A stretch of DNA of 64,000 nucleotides, taken from the NCBI GenBank assembly GCA_944380305.1, contig CALWHF010000012.1:1-64000 (forward strand), written 5' to 3'. Source of the stretch: an uncultured Christensenellaceae bacterium. GTDB taxonomy: Bacteria > Bacillota > Clostridia > Christensenellales > UBA3700. The position numbers and the translations under genes are program-made. This document shows, piece by piece, positions 8,272 to 17,229 of this stretch (the first letter of the stretch is position 1; each line of letters opens with the position of its first letter). Below the pieces are notes generated by a model. The model ran no database searches, was not told the origin of the DNA, and worked only from the letters and a program-made list of their open reading frames with translations.

Positions 8272-9174
8272 ATGAAAAGGGTTATATTGATTTCGGCGAT
8301 AGTCGCCGTAATGGTTTTATCGGCGGTGTTAGCTGCGGCATGCGGCGAATACACCGAGCTCAAACCCAAAGACGAAAACCTGGGGAATCACGAAGGACTC
8401 GAAGTCGCAGACGGAATGAGCGCGTATGATCTGGTAATGGAAGCATATGAGAACTGGTGCAACGATACGAATTACGTCAGAGAAGAGTTTTTCTCTTTTG
8501 CGGCGAATAACGGTGTGATAGCTACAAGAGACACTCATCTGATAAGAAAGGTCAAGGGCGACGAGATATATTCTCAGGAGATTATTTACGGCACGGGTTT
8601 TGACAGCGGATCGTGCGCGAAAAAGTATTATTTCGACGGAACGAACGCCTATTTTACCAACAATACCAATGCTAAAGACCTGACGATGGACGAAGATACG
8701 AAAGAGCTTTCAACGGCTAGCTGGGGCGAGTTCGCGCCGTTCACGGGAGACGTTGCAGAAGAAAATCGCGTACTTACCGAACATATGACGACATACGACC
8801 TGACGTCGAGAGATTATCTCGCCGACGAGCATGACGATAAAGTGTATATTGCCGACGGCGTGTATTACTGCACGATCACAATAGACTGCTCCGAAGAGGC
8901 GATGAAGACGACCCACAGGGCGGCTCTCGACGAATTTCTCGCAAATACGGGTGCAAAAGAGAGCGGCTTTACCTGCGAAAACACGACGATAGATTTCGCG
9001 ATAGGCAAGATAGACGGCAAGATGAAGATTCTGATCTGGAAGAGAAACGAGGTTTACAGCGGTAGACACTCCGCATTCCCGATAAAAGTCAACTGCAAAC
9101 AGACCTGTCTTGCGTATTTCACATACGGCACGGCGGTGATAACCGCAGACGATCTTGCGGGACTGAACAAATAA
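8272..9174 (+). CDS. Lipoprotein of unknown function
   Basis: This 300-residue protein has a Lys-Arg start, a hydrophobic signal and a lipobox (LAAAC, cysteine near residue 24), so it should be anchored outside the membrane. An acidic linker leads to a globular domain with many aromatic residues; no catalytic motif is recognisable. It resembles the lipoprotein at 12354-13409 in plan: an AYDLV or AVYLF helix after the linker, a beta-rich centre, and a YY-E/T-ITID segment before an alternating beta tail. The two are probably diverged paralogs of a lineage-specific family. The ATG follows AAGGAG. It is monocistronic, with a terminator at 9196-9227. Confidence 0.8.
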   Translation: MKRVILISAIVAVMVLSAVLAAACGEYTELKPKDENLGNHEGLEVADGMSAYDLVMEAYENWCNDTNYVREEFFSFAANNGVIATRDTHLIRKVKGDEIYSQEIIYGTGFDSGSCAKKYYFDGTNAYFTNNTNAKDLTMDEDTKELSTASWGEFAPFTGDVAEENRVLTEHMTTYDLTSRDYLADEHDDKVYIADGVYYCTITIDCSEEAMKTTHRAALDEFLANTGAKESGFTCENTTIDFAIGKIDGKMKILIWKRNEVYSGRHSAFPIKVNCKQTCLAYFTYGTAVITADDLAGLNK

Positions 9175-9195
9175 GAATACGAAAACAAAACGAAG

Positions 9196-9227
9196 AAAAA
9201 CCCGACAAGTATCGGGTTTTTCGTTTT
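9196..9227 (+). terminator. Terminator between lipoprotein and gdhA
   Basis: AAAAACCCGA pairs with TCGGGTTTTT around a six-base loop. The symmetry lets it end transcripts from both directions. Confidence 0.85.
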
Positions 9228-9372
9228 TTATAAAGGTTTAGGTATGCGTCGCTCTTTCGCTGACCCGGGTTTTGCCTGCGCGTATTCAAAAAGTGCTTCG
9301 GTGTCAGATCGTGCGCGAGAGTAGCTCTTTCCGCGATCCGAAAATGCAGGGCGTCGGGAGAAGACGGCGGTA

Positions 9373-10629
9373 TCACGGGAATATGCCGCGTTTTTTCTTG
9401 GCGGTACAAAGCCTTTCTATCGCTACCGCGTAAGCAGCGAGACGATAACTTATCATATAGTCGCGGGCTTTGTGATATACGTCTGTCAAAGCTCTCGTCA
9501 TGACTTTGAACAGGGTGGCGTTGACGTCGTTCTCGTCCCAGGTCAGCGATTGCAGGTTCTGCACCCATTCGCAGTAGGAGACGATGACGCCTCCCGCGTT
9601 AGTCAGTATGTCGGGAAGAACGACGATGCCGCGTTGTTCGAGCACGGCGTCTGCCTCAACCGTGGTGGGGCCGTTTGCCGCTTCGATAATAAGACGACAA
9701 TTCAGTTCTTTCGCAATTTCTTCAGTAATCTGGTTTTCGAGCGCGGCGGGGATGAGGATGTCGCATTTTGTGGTCAGCAGAGCATGATTGTCGATATGTT
9801 CCACGCCCTCGGCATTATAGTCCTTCAGCAGTCTGCGCTGTTTTACAAAATCGCATATTTCGGGAATATTCAGACCGTTTACATTGCGTATGCCTCCCGA
9901 CACGTCTGACACGGCTACGACTTTGCAGCCTTTTTCGAAAAGGAGTCTCGCCGCGACGCTGCCGACGTTACCCATGCCTTGTACGGCTATGCTTACGTCT
10001 GACGGCGCGAGTTTGTATTTGTCGAGCACTTCCATCGTAATTATCATGACGCCTCGTCCGGTCGCCTCGGGTCTGCCGAGAGAGCCGCCGACTTCGAGGT
10101 CTTTGCCGGTTACGACGCCGGGGATGGTGTAGCCGTTCATCATGGAATAGGTATCCATGATCCAGTCCATGACCTGCGCGTTCGTGCCCACGTCGGGGGC
10201 AGGAATGTCTTTTTCGGGTCCTATTATAGGGAGTATCATCGCGGTATAGCGACGGGTGAGCCGTTCGAGCTCCCCTCGGGACAGGGTCGAAGGATCGACT
10301 TTTATGCCGCCTTTCGCTCCTCCGTAAGGAATGTTGACGACCGCGCATTTGAAACTCATCCATGCCGCGAGAGCTTTGACTTCGTCCTCGTTTACGCTTT
10401 GGTGGTATCGGATGCCTCCTTTGCACGGACCTCTCGATGTGCTGTGTTGCACGCGGTATCCTTCGAATACTCTGACGCTGCCGTCATCCATTTTGACGGG
10501 AACGGATACTTTAAGCTCTCGTTCGGGGTATTTGATGAGGACGTATTCTTCCTCTTTCATTCCGACAGCTTTCGCTGCTTTGTCGAGAACCGACAAAAAA
10601 TTGTCATACGGATTGTATTTTTCTGCCAT
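9373..10629 (-). CDS. gdhA: Glutamate dehydrogenase
   Basis: This 418-residue cytosolic enzyme interconverts glutamate and 2-oxoglutarate plus ammonia. The N-terminal dimerisation domain holds the substrate site and catalytic lysines (CKGGIRYH, then MSFKCAVVNIPYGGAKGG, about residues 70-110). The Rossmann domain follows with VQGMGNVGSVAA (about residue 215), then the ANGPTT and NAGGVIVSY segments. Length is typical of the hexameric short-chain family. The coenzyme cannot be fixed from sequence by eye. The ATG follows AGGAGG. The gene is divergent from a TetR regulator, and a 12-bp palindrome overlaps its -35. Confidence 0.96.
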   Translation of the reverse strand: MAEKYNPYDNFLSVLDKAAKAVGMKEEEYVLIKYPERELKVSVPVKMDDGSVRVFEGYRVQHSTSRGPCKGGIRYHQSVNEDEVKALAAWMSFKCAVVNIPYGGAKGGIKVDPSTLSRGELERLTRRYTAMILPIIGPEKDIPAPDVGTNAQVMDWIMDTYSMMNGYTIPGVVTGKDLEVGGSLGRPEATGRGVMIITMEVLDKYKLAPSDVSIAVQGMGNVGSVAARLLFEKGCKVVAVSDVSGGIRNVNGLNIPEICDFVKQRRLLKDYNAEGVEHIDNHALLTTKCDILIPAALENQITEEIAKELNCRLIIEAANGPTTVEADAVLEQRGIVVLPDILTNAGGVIVSYCEWVQNLQSLTWDENDVNATLFKVMTRALTDVYHKARDYMISYRLAAYAVAIERLCTAKKKRGIFP

Positions 10630-10656
10630 AATTTCCTCCTGTATCGTTCTGATTTT

Positions 10657-10685
10657 ATTGTAACACGGGGAGAAACATGTTTCAA
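10657..10685 (-). promoter_or_regulatory. Promoter of gdhA
   Basis: TTGAAA (10680-10685), 17-nt spacer, TACAAT (10657-10662) on the minus strand. Confidence 0.7.
10672..10683. promoter_or_regulatory. Palindrome over the gdhA -35
   Basis: GAAACATGTTTC is a perfect 12-bp palindrome overlapping the gdhA -35 element in the divergent gdhA/TetR region. It is a candidate operator; the binding protein is unknown. Confidence 0.4.
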
Positions 10686-10721
10686 TATTAAAAAATATTT
10701 TCCATTTTGTTTAAGAAACTG

Positions 10722-10750
10722 TTGATTATTCCTCGTATGTATATTAAAAT
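10722..10750 (+). promoter_or_regulatory. Promoter of TetR-family gene
   Basis: TTGATT (10722-10727), 17-nt spacer, TAAAAT (10745-10750). Confidence 0.65.
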
Positions 10751-10778
10751 ATAATAAGAAAAGTTTCGGAGAGAAAAA

Positions 10779-11369
10779 ATGGAACATATCAACAGATTCA
10801 AAAACGATAAGCGCAGCCGCAAATCCAGACAAGCGATAAAAGACGCATTCAAAGAAATGGTACTTACTCAGGAAATGAGTCATATCGTAATTAAAGAGCT
10901 GGCGGAGAAAGCGGACGTAAACCGCAAAACATTTTATCTTCATTATACAGACGTTTACAACGTGCTGGAGGACGTTGAGGACGAACTGCTGGAAGACATA
11001 AAAAGCATATTCGGCAAGTTCGATATGAACAAGGTCAAGACAGACCCGTATCCGTTGCTGCTTGCGATAAGCGACGGCGTGTCGGGCAGTGAAAACGAGA
11101 CTTTCAATAAACTGTTGTTTTCGAGTACGATTTCAGGCAATTTTATGCGGAAAATAAAGGATATGCTCAAAAAAGAACTGTTCGATTCTTATAAATTCAC
11201 GGTTGCAAACTCCATGAAAGCGAATATAATCCTTTCGTTTATCGTTTCGGGGGTCGTGGACTGTTACCGCGATTGGTATTTGTCTGACAGAAGCGAAAGT
11301 CTCGAAGAACTCGCGAGAGAACTTTCGGAGCTTATAAAACACGGTACTGCCAGATATTTAGAGTATTGA
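10779..11369 (+). CDS. TetR/AcrR-family regulator
   Basis: This 196-residue protein has an N-terminal TetR DNA-binding domain: RSRKSRQAIKDAFKEMV, then the recognition part IKELAEKADVNRKTFYLHY (about residues 35-55). The C-terminal half is helical and resembles the DhaS-like TetR group. It is divergent from gdhA, so gdhA may be a target, and it is followed within 5 nt by a radical SAM gene that probably shares its mRNA. The effector is unknown. The start ATG has GGAGAG upstream. Confidence 0.88.
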   Translation: MEHINRFKNDKRSRKSRQAIKDAFKEMVLTQEMSHIVIKELAEKADVNRKTFYLHYTDVYNVLEDVEDELLEDIKSIFGKFDMNKVKTDPYPLLLAISDGVSGSENETFNKLLFSSTISGNFMRKIKDMLKKELFDSYKFTVANSMKANIILSFIVSGVVDCYRDWYLSDRSESLEELARELSELIKHGTARYLEY

Positions 11370-11374
11370 TTGAC

Positions 11375-12265
11375 ATGAAAAAATGCGAACTTTGTCCGAG
11401 AAAATGCGGCGTCGACAGAGATGTGTCGACCGGATATTGCTCGGCGCATTCGTTGCCCGTGATAGGACGGGCAGCATTGCATTATTGGGAAGAACCTGTG
11501 CTTGCAGATAAAGCCGGCAGCGGCGCGGTTTTTTTCGGCGGGTGTTCGTTAAAGTGTGTTTACTGTCAGAATTACGAACTGTCGAGAGGGTGCGGAACCG
11601 AGATAAGCGTCGTGCGTCTTGCGGAAATATTCAGAGAACTAGAGGAGCAGGGGGCAAGGAATATCGATCTCGTGACGGGCAGCCATTTTGCACCCGAAAT
11701 AGCAAAAGCCTTGGAGTTATACAGACCGTCGGTCCCCGTAGTGTTCAACTGCGGCGGATACGAGACGGTCGACACGCTTAAGACGCTTGACGGACTCGTG
11801 GACGTTTATCTTCCCGATTTCAAATATTCCGACACTATGCTTGCTGCAAGATATTCCAATGCTCCCGACTATCCCGATGTCGCGATAAAGGCAATAGCCG
11901 AAATGAAAAGGCAGGTCGGGACAACGGTTCTCGGGGATGACGGATTGATCAAGAGAGGATTGATCGTGCGTCATCTCGTACTTCCCGGAGCGGTAGCGAA
12001 TTCGAAAGGAGTACTCGACATCCTTGCCGGTTTTATAGACAAAGAGCGGGATTACATTTCGATAATGAGTCAGTATCTTCCTATGGGAGACGCCGCGAAG
12101 TATCCCGAGATAAACAGAAGACTCAAGCCGCTCGAATACAAAGCCGTAGTAGCTCACGCCGAAAAGCTCGGGTTTGTCAACGCGTTTATACAGACTGAAG
12201 ACAGCGCGGTTGAAGAATACGTCCCCGACTTTGACGGAAGCGGGGTGCTCGGACGCGCAGATTGA
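11375..12265 (+). CDS. Radical SAM protein, PflX-like (COG1313 type)
   Basis: This protein of about 296 residues has a [4Fe-4S]-SAM motif, CSLKCVYC (about residues 57-64). An extra N-terminal cysteine cluster (CELCPRKC, residues 4-11) is typical of the PflX/COG1313 group related to pyruvate formate-lyase activases. The reaction is not established; activation of a glycyl-radical or other enzyme is only a family-based suggestion. I start at the ATG at 11375, five bases after the TetR stop. A TTG at 11366 overlaps that stop and is the alternative. There is no clear Shine-Dalgarno, so translation may be coupled to the TetR gene. Confidence 0.85.
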   Translation: MKKCELCPRKCGVDRDVSTGYCSAHSLPVIGRAALHYWEEPVLADKAGSGAVFFGGCSLKCVYCQNYELSRGCGTEISVVRLAEIFRELEEQGARNIDLVTGSHFAPEIAKALELYRPSVPVVFNCGGYETVDTLKTLDGLVDVYLPDFKYSDTMLAARYSNAPDYPDVAIKAIAEMKRQVGTTVLGDDGLIKRGLIVRHLVLPGAVANSKGVLDILAGFIDKERDYISIMSQYLPMGDAAKYPEINRRLKPLEYKAVVAHAEKLGFVNAFIQTEDSAVEEYVPDFDGSGVLGRAD

Positions 12266-12312
12266 AGACAACGTTTATGCGCGACTTAGAAAGCCGTTCT
12301 GCATACGAAAAA

Positions 12313-12342
12313 CGCCGCCCTTTCGGACGGCGCTGTTTTTTT
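12313..12342 (+). terminator. Bidirectional terminator between radical SAM gene and lipoprotein
   Basis: A CGCCG/CGGCG hairpin with a T-run on the plus strand; A residues on the other flank let it also serve the convergent lipoprotein gene. Confidence 0.8.
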
Positions 12343-12353
12343 GTTTCAAACGG

Positions 12354-13409
12354 TTATTTCGCCCACGAAGTGTCGGTCGGGATCTGATAGAGAGGTGCGT
12401 TCTGCTTGTTGTATGTGAACGTCTTGTGCCACTCGTTTTTGCTGTAACCGCCGAGATGGAAAGGACCTGCTCCGAAAGAGCCTTCCCAGCTGTCGAAAGT
12501 TTCGTATTGTCTGAACAGACCGCAATCCCAGATCTGGCACTTTATCGTCTGATAAGCATATACGATGTCGTCGCTGTTTGCGGATTCTCTGGTGGATTCG
12601 GTAGAAAGTTTGAGCGCGTCGGTTGTGACGTCCACTGTGATCTCGATCTCATAGTATCCTGCCGCGTTATGTACGATCGATGCGTTTACGATAGTATCTG
12701 CACTGATGGTGGCGTTCGTTGTCTCGACGTAGGATTTGTTGTAGTAGTCCTTTTTCATAAAGTCGGCGGTGCTCATAGATTCCACTTTGTCGCACTTATT
12801 CCAGTCTATGTACGCGTTTTCGGTATAGAAGTTGTTGAGTGCGCCGCTTGCGAGACTGCTTGTTCCGCCTTCTTGAACGTAGAACGTCTTTCCGTCAGGC
12901 GTAAATTTGCGGTTGCCGTAGTCGAGAAGAAGTCGGCATGCGCTGAGCACGAGAGAATTGGTCTTGTCGGGGGTATCGTTGTTGTATCCGTTTACGACTC
13001 TGCCCATCGTGACCATATACATTGCCGCGCCGTCTTTGATCCGCACTTCGCGAACTTCCATAGATCCCGTCATTTTCATGGTGGTGACCGAGGCTATGCC
13101 GCTACCGTAAGCGTAGTTGGCATAATATGCGACTTTGGACAGATTGTCGTTGGCGAGATTGAACAGATATACGGCGGCTTCTTTGACGTCAGCCTGCTCG
13201 GAGAGTTCTTCGCTGGTTGCGTTTAGCTTTGATGCGTCGGGAGCGTCAGTGCCAGCGATTGCCGCAGAGTCGGGGGCTATACCGAGATCGTCGTGCGTAA
13301 GATCGTGATCTGTGTCGACGTTTTCCACTTCACCGTCGCAGGCAATGAAAATCAGCGTCGAGCATATCAACATAATGCTTATTATCGCAAAAAGCAGTTT
13401 CTTTTTCAT
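12354..13409 (-). CDS. Lipoprotein of unknown function, paralog of 8272-9174
   Basis: This 351-residue protein has a Lys-rich start, a hydrophobic signal and a lipobox ending at cysteine about residue 24 (FIACDG). A long acidic and Ala/Asp-rich linker precedes a beta-rich domain with no recognisable catalytic motif. The general plan matches the lipoprotein at 8272: a helix after the linker (AAVYLFNLA), a central beta region and a YYEIEITVD strand. Sequence identity looks low, so common descent is inferred. It has its own Shine-Dalgarno (AGGAGG) and ends at a shared terminator. Confidence 0.78.
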   Translation of the reverse strand: MKKKLLFAIISIMLICSTLIFIACDGEVENVDTDHDLTHDDLGIAPDSAAIAGTDAPDASKLNATSEELSEQADVKEAAVYLFNLANDNLSKVAYYANYAYGSGIASVTTMKMTGSMEVREVRIKDGAAMYMVTMGRVVNGYNNDTPDKTNSLVLSACRLLLDYGNRKFTPDGKTFYVQEGGTSSLASGALNNFYTENAYIDWNKCDKVESMSTADFMKKDYYNKSYVETTNATISADTIVNASIVHNAAGYYEIEITVDVTTDALKLSTESTRESANSDDIVYAYQTIKCQIWDCGLFRQYETFDSWEGSFGAGPFHLGGYSKNEWHKTFTYNKQNAPLYQIPTDTSWAK

Positions 13410-13627
13410 GGTTCCTCCTTAAGAGCGGGTCAAGCCCACGACTACATTATATAAATAATCGGGGGGCGAGGTCAAGACTTTTTGCAAAACGGCAACCGTT
13501 ATTAAATTAACGATTTCGCGCGAAAAGAAGGCTAAACTTCTCTGGGGAGGAGAAAAGTACGAAAAAAGACGAAACGGGCATAATCGTGTATTTTTTTGCC
13601 TCGTGGCACAAACGGGCACGCCTTTTG

Positions 13628-13656
13628 TTGTCTTTTTGCGCGCGTTATGTTATAAT
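13628..13656 (+). promoter_or_regulatory. Promoter of plsY operon
   Basis: TTGTCT (13628-13633), 17-nt spacer, TATAAT (13651-13656). Transcription should start near 13663, two bases before a six-codon reading frame (13665-13685) that lies upstream of plsY. Confidence 0.75.
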
Positions 13657-13690
13657 ATCCAAAAATGTTTGCGGACGGTATCTGATATAA

Positions 13691-14359
13691 ATGGAATGGT
13701 GGGGCAAGGCTCTGTTGTGTATAGCCGCGTATCTCGTCGGATCTATAAACTTCGCCATAATTTTTTCAAGACTCAAGGGTACGGATATAACCAAAAAGGG
13801 CAGCGGCAATCCCGGGACCATGAACGTGCTGCGTTCGGTGGGCAAAGTCTGGGGAGTGCTGACTTTTATATGCGACAGCGCGAAAGGCGTCGTATTTGCG
13901 GTGATAGGTTATTACTGGATAGGCAGTATGGACTGGCTGTTCATACTCGGACTCATCACGATCATCGGACACGTCCTGCCCGTATACAGCAAATTCAAGG
14001 GCGGCAAAGGCGTGGCGACGTCGATAGGCGTTTTCATAGTAGCCTATCCCATTGTGGGCGGCGCGGTGCTTTTCGTGCTGATAATCATGCTGCTTTTCAT
14101 AAAATACGGGTTTATCGGTTCGCTGACCTGTATCAGCGCGATAACGGTATACAGCTGTATCAAGAGCAGGGACAGCGTTGCGGTCATTGTGTGTTCTCTC
14201 GCCATATGGCTTATCGTGGTGCTGAGACACTGGTCCAACGTCAAAAGGCTGATAAGAGGAGAGGAAAACACCCTCAGACTCGTGGGAAAGAACGAAAGTA
14301 AAGACTTGGAGGCGGACGGAGACAAAAAAGACGGTCCGCACGAAGGAGAATCCGAATGA
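13691..14359 (+). CDS. plsY: Acyl-phosphate:glycerol-3-phosphate acyltransferase PlsY
   Basis: This 222-residue integral membrane enzyme transfers an acyl group from acyl-phosphate to glycerol-3-phosphate, the first step of phospholipid synthesis. The signature AAYLVGSINFAIIFSRL is at the N-terminus, GSGNPGTMNVLR and the KGGKGVATSIG loop follow, and about five membrane helices are visible. The C-terminal 40 residues are charged and longer than usual. The leader has no good Shine-Dalgarno but contains a tiny upstream reading frame whose stop is 5 nt before this ATG. ychF overlaps the 3' end by 4 nt. Confidence 0.95.
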   Translation: MEWWGKALLCIAAYLVGSINFAIIFSRLKGTDITKKGSGNPGTMNVLRSVGKVWGVLTFICDSAKGVVFAVIGYYWIGSMDWLFILGLITIIGHVLPVYSKFKGGKGVATSIGVFIVAYPIVGGAVLFVLIIMLLFIKYGFIGSLTCISAITVYSCIKSRDSVAVIVCSLAIWLIVVLRHWSNVKRLIRGEENTLRLVGKNESKDLEADGDKKDGPHEGESE

Positions 14360-15447
14360 AACTGGGAGTAGTAGGATTGCCTAACGTAGGCAAGAGCACG
14401 CTTTTCAATGCGATAACGCAGGCGGGCGCGGAGAGCGCGAACTATCCGTTCTGCACGATCGAACCCAACGTGGGAGTGGTAGCAGTCCCCGACGAGAGAC
14501 TGGACAAGCTCGCCGCGTTGTACAATTCCAAGAAAATAACGCCGACGGTGCTCGAATTCGTCGATATTGCGGGACTCGTCAAGGGTGCGTCTCACGGCGA
14601 AGGTTTGGGCAACAAATTTTTGTCGCACATAAGAGAAGTCGACGCGATAGTGCACGTTGTCAGATGTTTTGACGACGAGAACATCACGCACGTCGACGGC
14701 AGCGTAAATCCTCTGAGAGACATCGAGACGATAGATCTCGAGCTGATTTTCGCCGACATGGAGACGGTGCAGAAGCGTTCCGCAAAGGCAAGAAATTCGG
14801 CTAAAGGCGGCGACAAGAAGTTTGCCGAGGAGGCGGATTTCCTCGACGGAGTCCTCAAACAGCTAGAGGAAGGCAAACCAGTCAGACTCATGCAGTTCAG
14901 CGACGAGGAGCAGACGATCATAGACGATATGTTCCTGTTGACTGCAAAGCCCGTCATTTATGCAGCAAACATAGGAGAGGACGACCTCGGCAAAGAGGAC
15001 AACGACTATGTCAAGGACGTCAAGAAGTTTGCCGCGTCGCAGAACAGCGAGGTCATCGTGCTTTGCGCAAGGATAGAGGAAGAACTCGCGGGCATGGATC
15101 CCGACGAAAAGGCGATGTTCCAGCAGGAACTCGGTATAGACAAGAGCGGTCTCGACAAGCTCGTATCCGCGTGCTACACTCTTCTCGGGCTGATAAGTTA
15201 CCTGACCGCAGGAGAAAAAGAGACCCGTGCGTGGACGATCGTCAAGGGTACGAAAGCTCCGCAGGCGGCAGGCAAGATACACAGCGATTTCGAAAAGGGG
15301 TTCATACGCGCCGAAGTCGTGGACTGGAAAGTTCTGCTCGAATGCGGTTCGTACAACGCCGCGAAAGAGAAGGGCAAGGTCAGGAGCGAGGGCAAGGATT
15401 ACGTCGTTCAGGACGGCGACGTCGTGCTTTTCAGATTCAACGTATAA
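14356..15447 (+). CDS. ychF: Redox-regulated ATPase/GTPase YchF (OLA1 family)
   Basis: This 363-residue P-loop protein of the Obg group associates with ribosomes. Motifs are GLPNVGKST (residues 7-15), DIAGLVKGASHGEGLGNKFLSHIREVD split over the G3 region, and the C-terminal TGS-like domain (about residues 280-363, ending DYVVQDGDVVLFRFNV). Length is standard. The ATG overlaps the plsY stop (ATGA), so the two are translationally coupled. Confidence 0.97.
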   Translation: MKLGVVGLPNVGKSTLFNAITQAGAESANYPFCTIEPNVGVVAVPDERLDKLAALYNSKKITPTVLEFVDIAGLVKGASHGEGLGNKFLSHIREVDAIVHVVRCFDDENITHVDGSVNPLRDIETIDLELIFADMETVQKRSAKARNSAKGGDKKFAEEADFLDGVLKQLEEGKPVRLMQFSDEEQTIIDDMFLLTAKPVIYAANIGEDDLGKEDNDYVKDVKKFAASQNSEVIVLCARIEEELAGMDPDEKAMFQQELGIDKSGLDKLVSACYTLLGLISYLTAGEKETRAWTIVKGTKAPQAAGKIHSDFEKGFIRAEVVDWKVLLECGSYNAAKEKGKVRSEGKDYVVQDGDVVLFRFNV

Positions 15448-15460
15448 AGAGAGGTATAAA

Positions 15461-17149
15461 ATGGATTACAAGAAATTGCTTGCGGATACCGTCATTCTTC
15501 AGGACGTCGGAAGCGAGGAGATCGAACCGCTCATAACCGTCCCAAAGGATCCCTCTATGGGAGACTATTGTCTGCCGTGTTTCAAGTTCGCCAAGGAGAT
15601 GAAAAAGAGCCCGGTCGTTCTCGCGTCCGAGATCGTTTCGAGAATAGGTGCGTACAATTTTCTCGAAAAGGCGGAGGCGGTCGGCGGATACGTCAACTTC
15701 ACGCTGAACAAGAAGATGGTCGCGTCCGCAGTCGTCGAAAAGATACTGTCCGAGGGCGAGAGATACGGCAGGTCGGAGGAGGGCGCGGGAAAAACGGTCT
15801 GCATAGACTTTTCGTCTGTCAATATCGCAAAGCCGTTCCATATGGGACACTTGCTCAATACCGTGATAGGAGGCGCGCTTTGCAGGATATACCGCGCGCT
15901 CGGCTATAAGGTCGTCGGCATCAACCACCTGGGGGACTGGGGGACTCAGTTCGGCAAACTCATCGTCGCGTACAAGCTGTGGGGCGATAAAAAGGATATA
16001 GACGAGAGAGGTGTCAGAGGACTTCTGGACATATACGTCAGATTCCACGAAGAGGCGAAAGACAGTCCGTCTCTCGAAGACGACGCGCGCCACTGGTTCA
16101 AGAAGATAGAAGACGGCGACAAAGAGGCTCTCGGGCTTTTCGGCTATTTCAAGGAAGTTACGATGAAAGAGGTCGAAAAAATATATAAGAGGCTCAACGT
16201 CACGTTCGATTCGTATGCGGGAGAGAGCTTCTACAACGACAAGATGCAGCCAGTGCTCGACGAACTCGAGGAGAAAGGACTTCTCGAATTGTCTGACGGC
16301 GCGAAGGTGGTAAGATTCGAGGGAGACAAGATGCCTCCGTGTCTGCTCGTCAGAAGCGACGGGGCGACTCTTTACGCTACCAGAGACTTGGCAGCGGCGG
16401 TCTATCGCAAGAATACTTACGATTTTTACAAGTGCCTTTACGTCGTCGCTTATCAGCAGAACCTGCATTTCAAACAGATATTCGAGGTACTGAGACTTAT
16501 GGGTAAGCCATGGGCTGACGATATGGTGCACGTCGCGCACGGCATGGTTTCTCTCGAGGACGGCTCGCTGTCGACGCGCGAAGGCAGGGTCATATTCCTC
16601 GAAGACGTGCTGAATACGGCGGTGAAAAAAGCGGGAGAGATAATCGCGGAGAAGAATCCCGACCTCAAGGACAGAGAACTGACGGCGGAACAGGTCGGCG
16701 TCGGTGCGGCGGTGTTCGCAATGCTGTTCAACGGCAGGATAAAAGACGTCGTGTTCAACTACGACAAAGTGCTCAATTTCGACGGAGAAACGGGACCGTA
16801 CGTTCAGTATACCTATGCGCGTTGCTGTTCGCTCCTCGAAAAATGCGCTCCCGAAGGCGACGAATTCGATGAAAGCGGAATATCCGATCCCGAGGCATAC
16901 GCTCTCGTCAAGGCTCTCGACAAATATCCCGACAGCGTGATTGCGGCGGGAGAGAAATACGAGCCAAGTATCGTGACGAGACAGATCGTGGATATAGCGC
17001 AGGCATTCAACAAGTTCTATTTCGAACACAATATAAAAGACGCCGCTCCCGCGGTCAAGAATGCGAGACTCGCGCTCGTCGGTGCGACGAAACAGGTCAT
17101 CGAAAGCGGGCTCGCCCTCCTGGGAATAGCTGCTCCGCAGAGAATGTAA
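15461..17149 (+). CDS. argS: Arginyl-tRNA synthetase
   Basis: This 562-residue class I synthetase charges tRNA-Arg. An N-terminal Add-1 domain is followed by the HIGH-like KPFHMGHLLN (about residue 128), NHLGDWGTQFG, and the KMSKS region in its ArgS variant (DGSLSTREG). A DALR anticodon-binding domain ends the protein, close to the usual length. The start at 15461 follows AGAGGT 13 nt after ychF. The upstream in-frame extension lies inside ychF and is rejected. Confidence 0.97.
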   Translation: MDYKKLLADTVILQDVGSEEIEPLITVPKDPSMGDYCLPCFKFAKEMKKSPVVLASEIVSRIGAYNFLEKAEAVGGYVNFTLNKKMVASAVVEKILSEGERYGRSEEGAGKTVCIDFSSVNIAKPFHMGHLLNTVIGGALCRIYRALGYKVVGINHLGDWGTQFGKLIVAYKLWGDKKDIDERGVRGLLDIYVRFHEEAKDSPSLEDDARHWFKKIEDGDKEALGLFGYFKEVTMKEVEKIYKRLNVTFDSYAGESFYNDKMQPVLDELEEKGLLELSDGAKVVRFEGDKMPPCLLVRSDGATLYATRDLAAAVYRKNTYDFYKCLYVVAYQQNLHFKQIFEVLRLMGKPWADDMVHVAHGMVSLEDGSLSTREGRVIFLEDVLNTAVKKAGEIIAEKNPDLKDRELTAEQVGVGAAVFAMLFNGRIKDVVFNYDKVLNFDGETGPYVQYTYARCCSLLEKCAPEGDEFDESGISDPEAYALVKALDKYPDSVIAAGEKYEPSIVTRQIVDIAQAFNKFYFEHNIKDAAPAVKNARLALVGATKQVIESGLALLGIAAPQRM

Positions 17150-17229
17150 AGGTGTATAGCCTACACGGGCACCCGAATTTCAAAGAAAAAGTTTTTTTAC
17201 GCGCATTAGCGCGGAAGGAGATATACGAA

